A stretch of 62,251 bases of DNA from IMG/VR virus record IMGVR_UViG_3300047409_000596, positions 1 through 62,251 of that record. One strand, written 5' to 3'. The stretch comes from a virus. Positions 16,351 to 23,446 of this stretch are shown here, in pieces; position 1 is the first letter of the stretch, and every line of letters starts with the position of its first letter. The position numbers were made by a program, and so were the translations under genes. The notes under the pieces are model-generated. The model did not search any database and had not been told where the DNA came from. It saw nothing but the letters and a program-made list of their open reading frames with translations.

Positions 16351-16746
16351 TCACTCTCCGGGTGCGAAATAGTCGTCGTGCGACTTGCCGCGGATCGAAA
16401 AATCAACGCGGCCGTCGACCTCGTCGGACGTCTCGACCTCGTCGATGTTCAGAAAGGGAAAGTTCCAGCAGAGGCCGGACACGCGGTCGATGAACAGCTT
16501 GAAATCGCCCACCCGCGAGCGGGCGCGGAAGTTGGGCGGGTCGGCGGTCGGGGTCAGGTCACGGTCGAAGTATCCGCTCGCCTCGACGTCACAGCCCGCG
16601 AGTCCGTAGATATTCTTCCGCTTGTCGCTCTCGAAATCGTTGGCGGGGACGTTCGTTCCCGACTCGCGGACACGCCACTTTTCGAGGTAGATGATCGTGC
16701 CGTCGCAGGTGATACGCCCTTCGGTTCCGCTGTAAGGATCAGCCAC
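16351..16746 (-). CDS. Tail tube-like protein
   Basis: A 131 aa protein with a compact beta pattern (EGRITCDGTIIYLEKWRVRES, GCDVEASGYFDRDL, EVDGRVDFSIRGKS). Length, strand pattern and position, upstream of the chaperone pair, fit a small major tail or tube protein of the siphovirus type. No direct signature beyond context. Confidence 0.6.
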   Translation of the reverse strand: MADPYSGTEGRITCDGTIIYLEKWRVRESGTNVPANDFESDKRKNIYGLAGCDVEASGYFDRDLTPTADPPNFRARSRVGDFKLFIDRVSGLCWNFPFLNIDEVETSDEVDGRVDFSIRGKSHDDYFAPGE

Positions 16747-16757
16747 CGGAAACCTCC

Positions 16758-17303
16758 TTAGCGGCAGAACAGGGTGATGCGAACGGCGGCGGCGACAGCC
16801 GCGTCGTTGTTGACGATCTTGATCGTGTCGACGGTGCCGTTGGCCACCGTGAGGCCCGCCGAGTGGTCGGAGCCCGCCCGGAAGTCACCGTTGTGGATCG
16901 TATCCGTCGCGGCCGCGCTCATGCCGAACTGGAAGGGCTGCGTGGCGTGGTTGCCAATCGTGATCCCGGAACAGGCCGTGCCGAGCACGTTGCCATTGGC
17001 GTCCTTGTCCGAGGTCGAGAGCAGCTCGACCAGCCAGAGGACGACCTTCGTCACCGGCACGGCCAGGTCGTTGACGACGTTGGTCAGGGCGGTGGCAATG
17101 TCGACGTTGGCCGTTGCCGCGGCAGCGATGGAGACGATGGTCGAAATCATCTCCTGGAACTGATCAGCCGACGAACCCAGAGACAGGGAAACGGTCCGCT
17201 TCACGGAGTCGTTGGAGGGCAGGTTGGGCAGGCCGGACCGTGCCTTGGACACGGTCCACTGCGCCTGCACCGTCAGCTTTCCCTGTGCCGCGCTCAGCGT
17301 CAT
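16758..17303 (-). CDS. Virion/tail structural protein
   Basis: The 181 aa protein (MTLSAAQGKLTVQAQWTVSK) is rich in Ala, Thr and Val and includes a hydrophobic helical centre (EMISTIVSIAAAATANVDIATAL) flanked by beta segments. It could itself be the major tail protein; the two neighbours 16351-16746 and this gene compete for that role. The longer frame to 17519 overlaps the next gene and is rejected. Confidence 0.72.
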   Translation of the reverse strand: MTLSAAQGKLTVQAQWTVSKARSGLPNLPSNDSVKRTVSLSLGSSADQFQEMISTIVSIAAAATANVDIATALTNVVNDLAVPVTKVVLWLVELLSTSDKDANGNVLGTACSGITIGNHATQPFQFGMSAAATDTIHNGDFRAGSDHSAGLTVANGTVDTIKIVNNDAAVAAAVRITLFCR

Positions 17304-17305
17304 AT

Positions 17306-17725
17306 TCAGGCCCCCCTTCGATGCAGTCGCGCGTGAAACACCAGTTCCGTCCGCGTTACCCGCCGCGTCCCGGTGCTGCGAAGCCGGTCCAGGCTCACGC
17401 GGTAGTCGTCGACCCGCATTCGCAGCAGCTGGGCGTTGTCGATGTCCAGCGGCTTCAGGTCGAAGGCCCTCCGGATCAACCCGCCCAGCGTTTCGGCCGA
17501 AGCCGTCCCCTCGAACCACCAGCGGAACGTCCAGGTGGCGTCCACCTGCCGCCCGCCCTCGAAGTCGTCCGGCTTCTCCGGCTGTTCCAGGCTGGCGAGG
17601 ACCACAAAGGTTCCCAGGGGCGTCCCTTCTCGCGGCTCCTCATTGAACAGCGAAACGGCCGCCGTCTGCAAACCGCCGTCGTCGCCCCAGACCTCATGAA
17701 TCGCCCCCAGCAGTGTCGCACTCAT
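17306..17725 (-). CDS. Tail terminator-like / minor tail protein
   Basis: This 139 aa protein starts MSATLLGAIHEVWGDDGG and shows the alpha-beta layout of tail-completion proteins (LGTFVVLASLEQPE, WTFRWWFEGTASAETLGGLI, RTELVFHARLH). It lies between the head-tail adaptor genes and the tail tube, exactly where gpU-type terminators occur. Its start overlaps the upstream stop by 4 bases. The role is inferred from order. Confidence 0.65.
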   Translation of the reverse strand: MSATLLGAIHEVWGDDGGLQTAAVSLFNEEPREGTPLGTFVVLASLEQPEKPDDFEGGRQVDATWTFRWWFEGTASAETLGGLIRRAFDLKPLDIDNAQLLRMRVDDYRVSLDRLRSTGTRRVTRTELVFHARLHRRGA

Positions 17726-18081
17726 TGCAGCCGGATCTCTTCCCCCAGGATCTCCGTGAACGGCCCGATCCCGCCCCGTCGTCTCACCCGCTTGACCGTG
17801 GCCACGCGCAGGTACGTCGTCACGCCCGCCTCGTCCGTAACCTTCAGTCGCTGGCCGAGTACGATTCCTTCTTGCTCCGTGACCACGCTCCAGTCGACTT
17901 TCTGGCCGGCGATGGCAAAGTCCGCCATGCGGGCGGCGGACAGAGGCGTCAGGACACACGGCACAGCCGTCAGGACCGCCGCCCAGGTTGAATCGTCGAT
18001 GCCCCCGCTCGAGTCGCGAGGCGGGCTGGCGGCAATGGCCTCGACGTCCATCACATGCGTCAGCAGTGAGGCGATGCTCAA
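17722..18081 (-). CDS. Head-tail joining protein
   Basis: A 119 aa product is expected from a TTG start at 18081, which has a purine-rich site (GGTGG) just upstream; a short ATG alternative begins at 18051. The conserved-looking end (EGIVLGQRLKVTDEAGVTTYLRVATVKRV) is beta-rich, like stopper/joining proteins. It overlaps the next gene by 4 bases. The position after the adaptor gene fits a stopper role. Confidence 0.6.
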   Translation of the reverse strand: MSIASLLTHVMDVEAIAASPPRDSSGGIDDSTWAAVLTAVPCVLTPLSAARMADFAIAGQKVDWSVVTEQEGIVLGQRLKVTDEAGVTTYLRVATVKRVRRRGGIGPFTEILGEEIRLQ

Positions 18082-18119
18082 CCTACCACCCCCGCGGCCG
18101 TTTCCGCAAACGAGCCCGC

Positions 18120-18851
18120 TCAGGTCCCCGTTCCAACCGCCGGCAAGCGGTAGCGAGCAAGCAGGCTCCTCGTTTCTCCCAGCTCCGGCCTGTTCTGGAG
18201 CCCGGCCAGGGCATACGAATAGCCTGCCAGACTTTCCGAGGTGAGTACCCGCCCGCCCGTCACCGTGTATTTCAAAAACCAACACGCCAACTCGTTGCAG
18301 GCCTGACTGAGGTCCGCCGGCACAGGGTTGAAACCCGCCTTCAAGTTCGTGATCTTGACGTTGCCATAGCCCCTGTACCAGAACGGCGCCTGCCTTGCCG
18401 CCAGCCGGCCGCGACCCCAACTGCCCCACCCCCAGCCGCTGCCATCCAGAAGGCTCAGCGAGGTTACACTGCCGCTGCCCCCTGCGATCCGCCGGAGCAA
18501 CCCGCCCTTGCTGGCCGGCCCGGTCCCGTCGCCGTCCTGGACAATGACCCAGTCGGTGCCCTCGAGGATCTGCGACGAGGCGGGAAAGGCCCCGGCGCGC
18601 TTGCCGAAGTACCCGTTGGAATCCAGGTAGACGGCGTCAATGCTCGTGACGGGGTAGTGGGGCAGGATCAGGTCTTCGATGCCGTTACCGCTCAGGTAGA
18701 GCGTGGCAATGGTCTGTTCGTCCAGGACGTTCCGCATCGTGTACCGGCGGATCGCCTCATCCGCCGCGTCCAGGGCCGCCTGCAGCTGCGGCGTCGTGTA
18801 GGTGGCCAGCCCCGGCACGATCGACAGGGCGCCCGGACTGGATAGCGCCAC
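18120..18851 (-). CDS. Head-tail connector adaptor (gp6-like)
   Basis: The 243 aa protein opens with a helical domain (TPQLQAALDAADEAIRRYTMR), then a beta part (SIDAVYLDSNGYFGK, NVKITNLKAGFNPVPADLSQACNELA) and a closing helix. This is the layout of HK97 gp6/SPP1 gp15 adaptors: a helical bundle that docks on the portal plus a region beginning VPADL. An inserted Gly/Trp-rich loop (about residues 135-160) is unusual. It follows the capsid genes, as expected. Confidence 0.78.
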   Translation of the reverse strand: MALSSPGALSIVPGLATYTTPQLQAALDAADEAIRRYTMRNVLDEQTIATLYLSGNGIEDLILPHYPVTSIDAVYLDSNGYFGKRAGAFPASSQILEGTDWVIVQDGDGTGPASKGGLLRRIAGGSGSVTSLSLLDGSGWGWGSWGRGRLAARQAPFWYRGYGNVKITNLKAGFNPVPADLSQACNELACWFLKYTVTGGRVLTSESLAGYSYALAGLQNRPELGETRSLLARYRLPAVGTGT

Positions 18852-18854
18852 GGT

Positions 18855-19073
18855 TCACGCCCCCTTCCGCTCGTGCGGGTCGAAGTCCTTGCCGCACACG
18901 CCGCACATCACCACCGTCCGGCCCTGGTGGATCCGCACGCACCCCCTGAATCCGGACCGGCGCACGCCTGCCGCGCTGCCTCGATCGTACTGCGCCGCCA
19001 CGGCCCGGCAGTGCGGGCAGTGGATGCCGGTTGCGGCCGGACGCAGCATGCGGTCGTGGTAGGTGCGTGTCAT
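18855..19073 (-). CDS. Small zinc-ribbon protein
   Basis: A 72 aa protein with two CxxC knuckles, HCPHC and CGVCG, about 35 residues apart, the pattern of a zinc ribbon. It sits 3 bp downstream of one virion gene and 3 bp upstream of another, so it is part of the late operon. Function unknown. Confidence 0.75.
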   Translation of the reverse strand: MTRTYHDRMLRPAATGIHCPHCRAVAAQYDRGSAAGVRRSGFRGCVRIHQGRTVVMCGVCGKDFDPHERKGA

Positions 19074-19076
19074 CCG

Positions 19077-19391
19077 TTACCCCTTCTCCGCCTCCCGGAG
19101 CAATTGCAGCTCCACGGCAGCCGTGGTCGGGTACGACCACGGCAGAGGCGGAATGCGCGTCTGGTAGACGTCCTCTTCCTTCCCCTCCCTGGTCTTCTGC
19201 GTGCCGATCTTCACCTGCTCGGGCGGTCCGTTGCTGCCCAGCGGATCGGACCAGAGGCCGCCTTCCTGGGACCAGCCGGACCAGGCAAGGAACGCTTCCG
19301 GCTCGACCACGGGGTCGGGGCGTCGACCCCGTGGCGAGTCCGTCGTCACGGCGGAGAAGGGTTCCTCAGTCTGTGTTTCGCGGCGTGCCAT
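19077..19391 (-). CDS. Unknown late-operon protein
   Basis: A 104 aa protein rich in Pro, Trp, Glu and Gln (WSGWSQEGGLWSDPLG). It lacks hydrophobic segments and recognisable motifs. It immediately precedes the zinc ribbon gene and follows a palindromic repeat, so it may begin a new transcript segment. Confidence 0.65.
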   Translation of the reverse strand: MARRETQTEEPFSAVTTDSPRGRRPDPVVEPEAFLAWSGWSQEGGLWSDPLGSNGPPEQVKIGTQKTREGKEEDVYQTRIPPLPWSYPTTAAVELQLLREAEKG

Positions 19392-19413
19392 GATCCAATC
19401 CTTTCGCCAGAAG

Positions 19414-19502
19414 ATTAGCCACAGAGATCACAGAGGACTCAGAGGGAAAGCGCGGTCTGGCTTTTCTTCCCCTCGGTGTTCTCTGTGTCCTCTGTGGCTA
19501 AT
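19414..19502. repeat. Dispersed palindrome, TTAGCCACAGAG family, copy 1
   Basis: Inverted arms ATTAGCCACAGAG and CTCTGTGGCTAAT enclose a spacer containing AGAGGACTCAGAGG-type sequence. Two more copies lie at 21539-21634 and 24908-25004. The fusion gene next to it ends inside this copy, so its last ~20 residues (LATEDTENTEGK) are repeat-encoded. Confidence 0.85.
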
Positions 19503-20908
19503 CTTTGTGAGCGATGCCGATACTGATGATCTGCTGGCCGGATCACCGCCAGCGAGCCGATCACCTCGACCAGCGTGGCCCCGTCACTCACCAGCCGGTC
19601 CACAACCGTCGTCACGTCCGGGTCGACCGGCGAGCCGTAGTCGTGGAACACGAGCACGCCACCCTTGCGCAGCACACCAAGGCACAGTTCCACGTCGCTG
19701 GACACGCTCGCCTCGTCGTGGGCGCCGTCGATGAAGCAGAGGTCGAAGCGGTCGCCACGTTCGCGGAACAATGGTAGCAAGGCTCCACTCTCGCCCTGAC
19801 AGACCTTGACCTTGGGACGCACGCCGTACTGATTCAGGTTGTGTTGAAAAATTGCCAGTGTGTTCCGCTTCTCCGCCCCCTCGATGCCGCGGCCGTCGAA
19901 CGTGTCGAAGGCCCAAACACTCGCCGCCGTGCTCGCCAGCCAGAGCGTCGATCGACCGCAGTAGGAGCCGATTTCGAGGCAAATCTTGCCGCTGGCCAGC
20001 CTTGCCAGCGCCCGCCCCTCGCCGTCCGTCAGCCAGCCCTCGACGTCGGGGTATTGCTCGGACAGGGTGCAGGGACGTCGTTGCGCAATCGTTGCGCCGT
20101 TGTTGCGCCACTTGCTGGCCGTGTTTTCGTCCTGCTTGAACTCGCCCCACGGCTCGCTGTTGGGGTAAGGGATCTCGCCCATGTGCTTGAGGGCCACGCG
20201 GCGGGTACACATCACCTTGCCGCCGAGCCTGCCGAGTTGACGGCTGAAGTTCCAGTCCTCGGACATGTTCTGAGCCTGGAAAGTGCCTTCAAGATTGGGG
20301 AAGTTGCCGGCCTCTGCCGGGTCCGTCCACCAGCCGTCCTCGGTCCGGAACATGATCCGGTCGTTGATCTCGAAGTGGACCTTGAACCGCCACGGCTGAT
20401 CGAAACGACACACCCAGCAACCCGTATTGGCCAGCAGCAGCCGGTCGTGGTAGCCGAAGTCCGCCGCGCCGAAGACTTCCGGCAGCGCGTGAACCTCGGT
20501 CATCGTCAGCCGGCGGTAGACGCACCAGGGATCATCGGGATCATCAACGGCGGTGGACGAAAGCCCCCGCGAGTCCTTGAGTGGGGGTACGGCTGCCATG
20601 AGGTCCGCGCCCGACTCGTCGAGATCGTGAAGCAGTTGATCGAGCCACCAGTCGGCGGGAATGATGTCCGCATGGAGCATCGCGAAGTATCGGACGTCGA
20701 CGCCGGATCGCTGGGCGTTCAAACACTCGCACCAGTACGAGTTGAACTGGTTGGCCAGGAGCGAAGAACCGTGCGGCTCCGGATAGATGCGGGGCATGTC
20801 CTTGTACGGGCCCGTGGGATCCGTGGCGCGTGCCCAGAACTGCTTCGCCGATCGCGGGTCGACGAAGTTGTAAGCGGGTTGGCAGCAGAAGACGGCGCCT
20901 TCGGTCAT
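19439..20908 (-). CDS. Glycosyltransferase-like / class I methyltransferase fusion
   Basis: This is a 489 aa two-domain protein. Residues 1-260 resemble a glycosyltransferase family 2-type domain without an obvious DxD: FAMLHADIIPADWWLDQ, an aspartate-rich segment, and NDRIMFRTEDGWW. Residues 290-460 are a class I methyltransferase of the Methyltransf_24 type: motif I CLEIGSYCGRSTLWLA, then SVWAFDTFDGRG, CFIDGAHDEASVSSD and GVLVFHDYG. The pair could transfer and methylate a sugar on a virion or host glycan. The C-terminal LATEDTENTEGKKSQ comes from the adjoining palindromic repeat. Confidence 0.85.
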   Translation of the reverse strand: MTEGAVFCCQPAYNFVDPRSAKQFWARATDPTGPYKDMPRIYPEPHGSSLLANQFNSYWCECLNAQRSGVDVRYFAMLHADIIPADWWLDQLLHDLDESGADLMAAVPPLKDSRGLSSTAVDDPDDPWCVYRRLTMTEVHALPEVFGAADFGYHDRLLLANTGCWVCRFDQPWRFKVHFEINDRIMFRTEDGWWTDPAEAGNFPNLEGTFQAQNMSEDWNFSRQLGRLGGKVMCTRRVALKHMGEIPYPNSEPWGEFKQDENTASKWRNNGATIAQRRPCTLSEQYPDVEGWLTDGEGRALARLASGKICLEIGSYCGRSTLWLASTAASVWAFDTFDGRGIEGAEKRNTLAIFQHNLNQYGVRPKVKVCQGESGALLPLFRERGDRFDLCFIDGAHDEASVSSDVELCLGVLRKGGVLVFHDYGSPVDPDVTTVVDRLVSDGATLVEVIGSLAVIRPADHQYRHRSQRLATEDTENTEGKKSQTALSL

Positions 20909-21077
20909 GCAATCAATCCCTCATCCGCCAAACGCACCCGGCCGGTCCTGCCCCGGCTTGCCGGCATCTCCAGCCTTGCGGCTGACGTAATCGCGTGCGG
21001 TCGACCTGGCAGTACGCCGCCGGCTTCAGATCCCTCAGCGTGTCATCTCGCCACGCCGCGGGTGCTCTCCCGGCTGC
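20909..21077. other. Intergenic gap without a recognised gene
   Basis: A gap of 169 bases lies between the fusion gene start and the end of the next virion gene. No convincing ORF or hairpin was found; it may hold the start signals of the fusion gene. Confidence 0.5.
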
Positions 21078-21515
21078 TTACGTTACGGCCCTGTTTGCGA
21101 TCAGATTGGCCACGTCGGCACCTGAAGCGGGTTTATTTACGGCTTCGCCGCCGAGCACGATCACGCCGAAGAACGAGGCCCCCGTGTTGACGATGAACAC
21201 CGGCCGCACGTAGCGCGTATTGGCCGGCAGCTGATCCGCCCGGACCTCCATGAACAGGGCGCGATTCGCCACGTTCGCCGTCACGGGAATGGACGCCGCC
21301 ACGTTGGTCACGACGTTCATGTTGGCCTGCGCGCTGGCCTCCCAGTAGCCCTGCACGTTGGCGTTCAAGACGCCAATGCAGCCGATCGCCAGCAGCCGCT
21401 TGAACTTGGAAGCGTCGATGCCGGCGATGGTGTTGTCCGTATTGGCGGCATGGTTCGAGGGCGGAATGTACCCGACCACGGCCAGCGCCTCGGACATCTG
21501 CTCTGTAAAACTCAC
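21078..21515 (-). CDS. Virion structural protein near the capsid genes
   Basis: This 145 aa protein starts with GTG after a GGAG site. It is Ala/Val/Asn-rich with a beta-sandwich style (NVVTNVAASIPVTANVANRALF, RYVRPVFIVNTGASFFGVIVLG). It lies just downstream of the PASTA protein and capsid genes, so a minor capsid or head-decoration role is possible. Not assigned to a family. Confidence 0.75.
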   Translation of the reverse strand: MSFTEQMSEALAVVGYIPPSNHAANTDNTIAGIDASKFKRLLAIGCIGVLNANVQGYWEASAQANMNVVTNVAASIPVTANVANRALFMEVRADQLPANTRYVRPVFIVNTGASFFGVIVLGGEAVNKPASGADVANLIANRAVT

Positions 21516-21538
21516 AGTTGAGGTCTCCAGTCAGGAAA

Positions 21539-21634
21539 ATTAGCCACAGAGATCACAGAGAGCACGGAGAGTAAAACCGAAGACAGGTCCCTTGCTTTCC
21601 TTCCCCTCTGAGTCCTCTGTGATCTCTGTGGCTC
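21539..21634. repeat. Dispersed palindrome, TTAGCCACAGAG family, copy 2
   Basis: The same inverted arms (ATTAGCCACAGAGATC facing GATCTCTGTGGCT) are separated by a spacer with GTAAAACCGAAGA, which it shares with copy 3. It lies in the gap between the PASTA gene stop (21667) and the next gene start (21515). Symmetric arms could fold as a terminator-like hairpin. Confidence 0.85.
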
Positions 21635-21666
21635 ACTCTGCTGCCTATCGAAGGGCGAGGCCGTGG

Positions 21667-22113
21667 TTAGTGGTGGCTCCGCTTGTGGTGCCGGGTGTGC
21701 GGCTCTTCCGGCTCCTCGGGCGGGGGCTCTGGCGGGGGCGGTTCGGGCGGCGCCGGCACGGCTAGCGTCACCGTCACGGTGCTGCCCGCGTCGACCTCCG
21801 TCCAGATGGACGGCTCCTGACTCGTCACGACGCCCGCCGCGTCGCCGGAGAACGAGGCTTGCAGGCCGGCGTCCGAGAGGGCGGCCGCGGCCTCGTCCCA
21901 CGTCTGGCCGGTCAGGTCCGGCACCGTGACCTTCGCCGCCGGGTTGAGCGTGACGGTGCCCAGCCAGTCGAGGAACGCCGTCGCCTCGTCGCCGGACAGG
22001 GTGAGACAGGCGCCCTTGGTGTCGATCGATACGGTTCCATCGTCGTTGACGTCGACGCCGTGGACGTCATTGACGTTAACGCGGCGAGAACCGACGCGGA
22101 TGAACTCAGCCAT
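21667..22113 (-). CDS. PASTA-domain virion protein
   Basis: The 148 aa protein has an N-terminal segment (MAEFIRVGSRRVNVNDVHGV) and then a PASTA-type domain (about residues 61-120): VPDLTGQTWDEAAAALSDAG and PSIWTEVDAGSTVTVTL. A Pro/Glu spacer and a His/Arg-rich tail follow. PASTA domains bind muropeptides or beta-lactam-like ligands and are normally found in kinases and penicillin-binding proteins. Here the gene follows the capsid gene by 14 bp, so a displayed capsid decoration that touches the cell wall is inferred. Confidence 0.82.
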   Translation of the reverse strand: MAEFIRVGSRRVNVNDVHGVDVNDDGTVSIDTKGACLTLSGDEATAFLDWLGTVTLNPAAKVTVPDLTGQTWDEAAAALSDAGLQASFSGDAAGVVTSQEPSIWTEVDAGSTVTVTLAVPAPPEPPPPEPPPEEPEEPHTRHHKRSHH

Positions 22114-22127
22114 TGTCAGTACCCCTC

Positions 22128-23258
22128 TCAGTTCAGCACGACGGCAGCTGCTGCCGTCGCGGCTCCGTCAGCGAGGACGACCGAAGAGTTGAGCCTCAGC
22201 CGTCCATCGGCCCGGAACGTCACGCGAATGACACTCTGATTCTTGGTGAATGCCGTGGGCTCTTCCCGGGTAATCATGATCTCGACTTCCTGGCGGATGC
22301 CGACCAGGAACAGCTTCGGCACGAAGAGCGCGACATCCCCGCGGGTGCCGAGATTCGACAGCTTCTCGGTCACGTAGATCGGCGAGCCGTTCAAATAGTA
22401 CGCGCCCGGCTCGTCAACCTTGCCGGCTCCGGGCGGCTGGCCAATCTGCCAGCTCGCCAGGGCGAACAGTTTGGCCTGCACCGAAGGATGAATCGCCCAG
22501 CAGGCAGTCGGACCATCGAATGCCCCCGACCCGGCCGGAATCAGCTTCGCCGCCATGTTGGCCAGGTCGGCAACCTGCACGTCTCCGCCAGCCGTCCGGC
22601 TTACGGAAAGGGCGCCGGGCGAGTTGATCAGTCCCAACGGCTTGCCTACTCCATCGCCGCGGAAGCAGGCGAGGTCGAAGTACCAGGCCGCTGCCCGGCC
22701 CAGCAACTCCCGGAGATACTTGCCCAGCGGCCCGTCCTCGACGTCCTCCAGCATCTGATTGGAGATCAGGGCGTATCCGGCCAGCGTGTGGCTCGTTAGC
22801 GACGTCGTGAAGAACGTCGGCTCCGTCTCGTTCAGGGCCGCGCCCTGTCCCGGCTGCCACGAAAAGACAGCCCCGCCGTAGAACGGGGATATGCCCGCCG
22901 CGCCGCCAGTAACGCTGGCGTGCGGGACGTTCGTTTCGCGCGTGGTCAGAGGAACCTGCGTTCCCAGTTGCAAGAAGAACGAGTGTTCCGCAGCCTCGGT
23001 CAGCGCCGCCGCTGCCATGTGGACCGGGACGAGGTAGCCGCCGACCGTTCCGCCCGCTCCTTCGGCAAGGGCTGCCTTGGTCTGGTAGCGCTTCCAGAGG
23101 GTTTCCTGGTCGTTCCGCCAGGCCAGACGCATCCAGTCGCCAAATACAGCGTCCTTGTCTGTCGGATCAGGCCGATGACGCCAATGGGGCGGGATCACGC
23201 CGCCGGTAACGCCGTCGCCGTTGCCCACCTTCGTCACGATGTCTGCCAGTCGACTCAT
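22128..23258 (-). CDS. Major capsid protein, HK97 fold (copy 1)
   Basis: This 376 aa protein matches HK97-type capsid proteins: an N-terminal helical/linker region, the KAALAEGAGGTVGGYLVP start of the fold, the ETEPTFFTTSLTSHTLAGYALIS core, then CFRGDGVGKPLGLINS and the C-terminal SVIRVTFRADGRL strand. A second capsid-like gene (23447-24826) shares this layout. It has a shorter delta region than that copy. It forms, or contributes to, the icosahedral shell. Confidence 0.9.
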   Translation of the reverse strand: MSRLADIVTKVGNGDGVTGGVIPPHWRHRPDPTDKDAVFGDWMRLAWRNDQETLWKRYQTKAALAEGAGGTVGGYLVPVHMAAAALTEAAEHSFFLQLGTQVPLTTRETNVPHASVTGGAAGISPFYGGAVFSWQPGQGAALNETEPTFFTTSLTSHTLAGYALISNQMLEDVEDGPLGKYLRELLGRAAAWYFDLACFRGDGVGKPLGLINSPGALSVSRTAGGDVQVADLANMAAKLIPAGSGAFDGPTACWAIHPSVQAKLFALASWQIGQPPGAGKVDEPGAYYLNGSPIYVTEKLSNLGTRGDVALFVPKLFLVGIRQEVEIMITREEPTAFTKNQSVIRVTFRADGRLRLNSSVVLADGAATAAAAVVLN

Positions 23259-23440
23259 TTGGTCTCACCGACTCGTTTGGCTTTGGAGTCCCTGTTCCGA
23301 AGAACCGTCTCGATGTAAGCGACCAGTTCCTTGTGGGTGGCGAAAGTCACCACATACTCGTAGTCACCGAGCCGCTCGTGAAAACTGTACGGCGGCAGTG
23401 ATTCACACATCCACAGTCTGTCCTTCGGCTTTTCTTCCAT
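23255..23440 (-). CDS. Small ORF between the two capsid genes
   Basis: A 61 aa mixed-charge protein (MEEKPKDRLWMCESLPPYSF) with a helix HKELVAYIETVLRNRD. It sits in the 190 bp between the two capsid genes, overlapping the downstream start by 4 bases. It resembles the plan of the 108 aa tail-region ORF at 3433-3759. Function unknown. Confidence 0.65.
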   Translation of the reverse strand: MEEKPKDRLWMCESLPPYSFHERLGDYEYVVTFATHKELVAYIETVLRNRDSKAKRVGETK

Positions 23441-23446
23441 TTCAAC

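Noticed and set aside
21512-21901. ORF overlapping the second palindrome
   Set aside because: Translation of repeat DNA plus a shadow of the PASTA gene; no family features.
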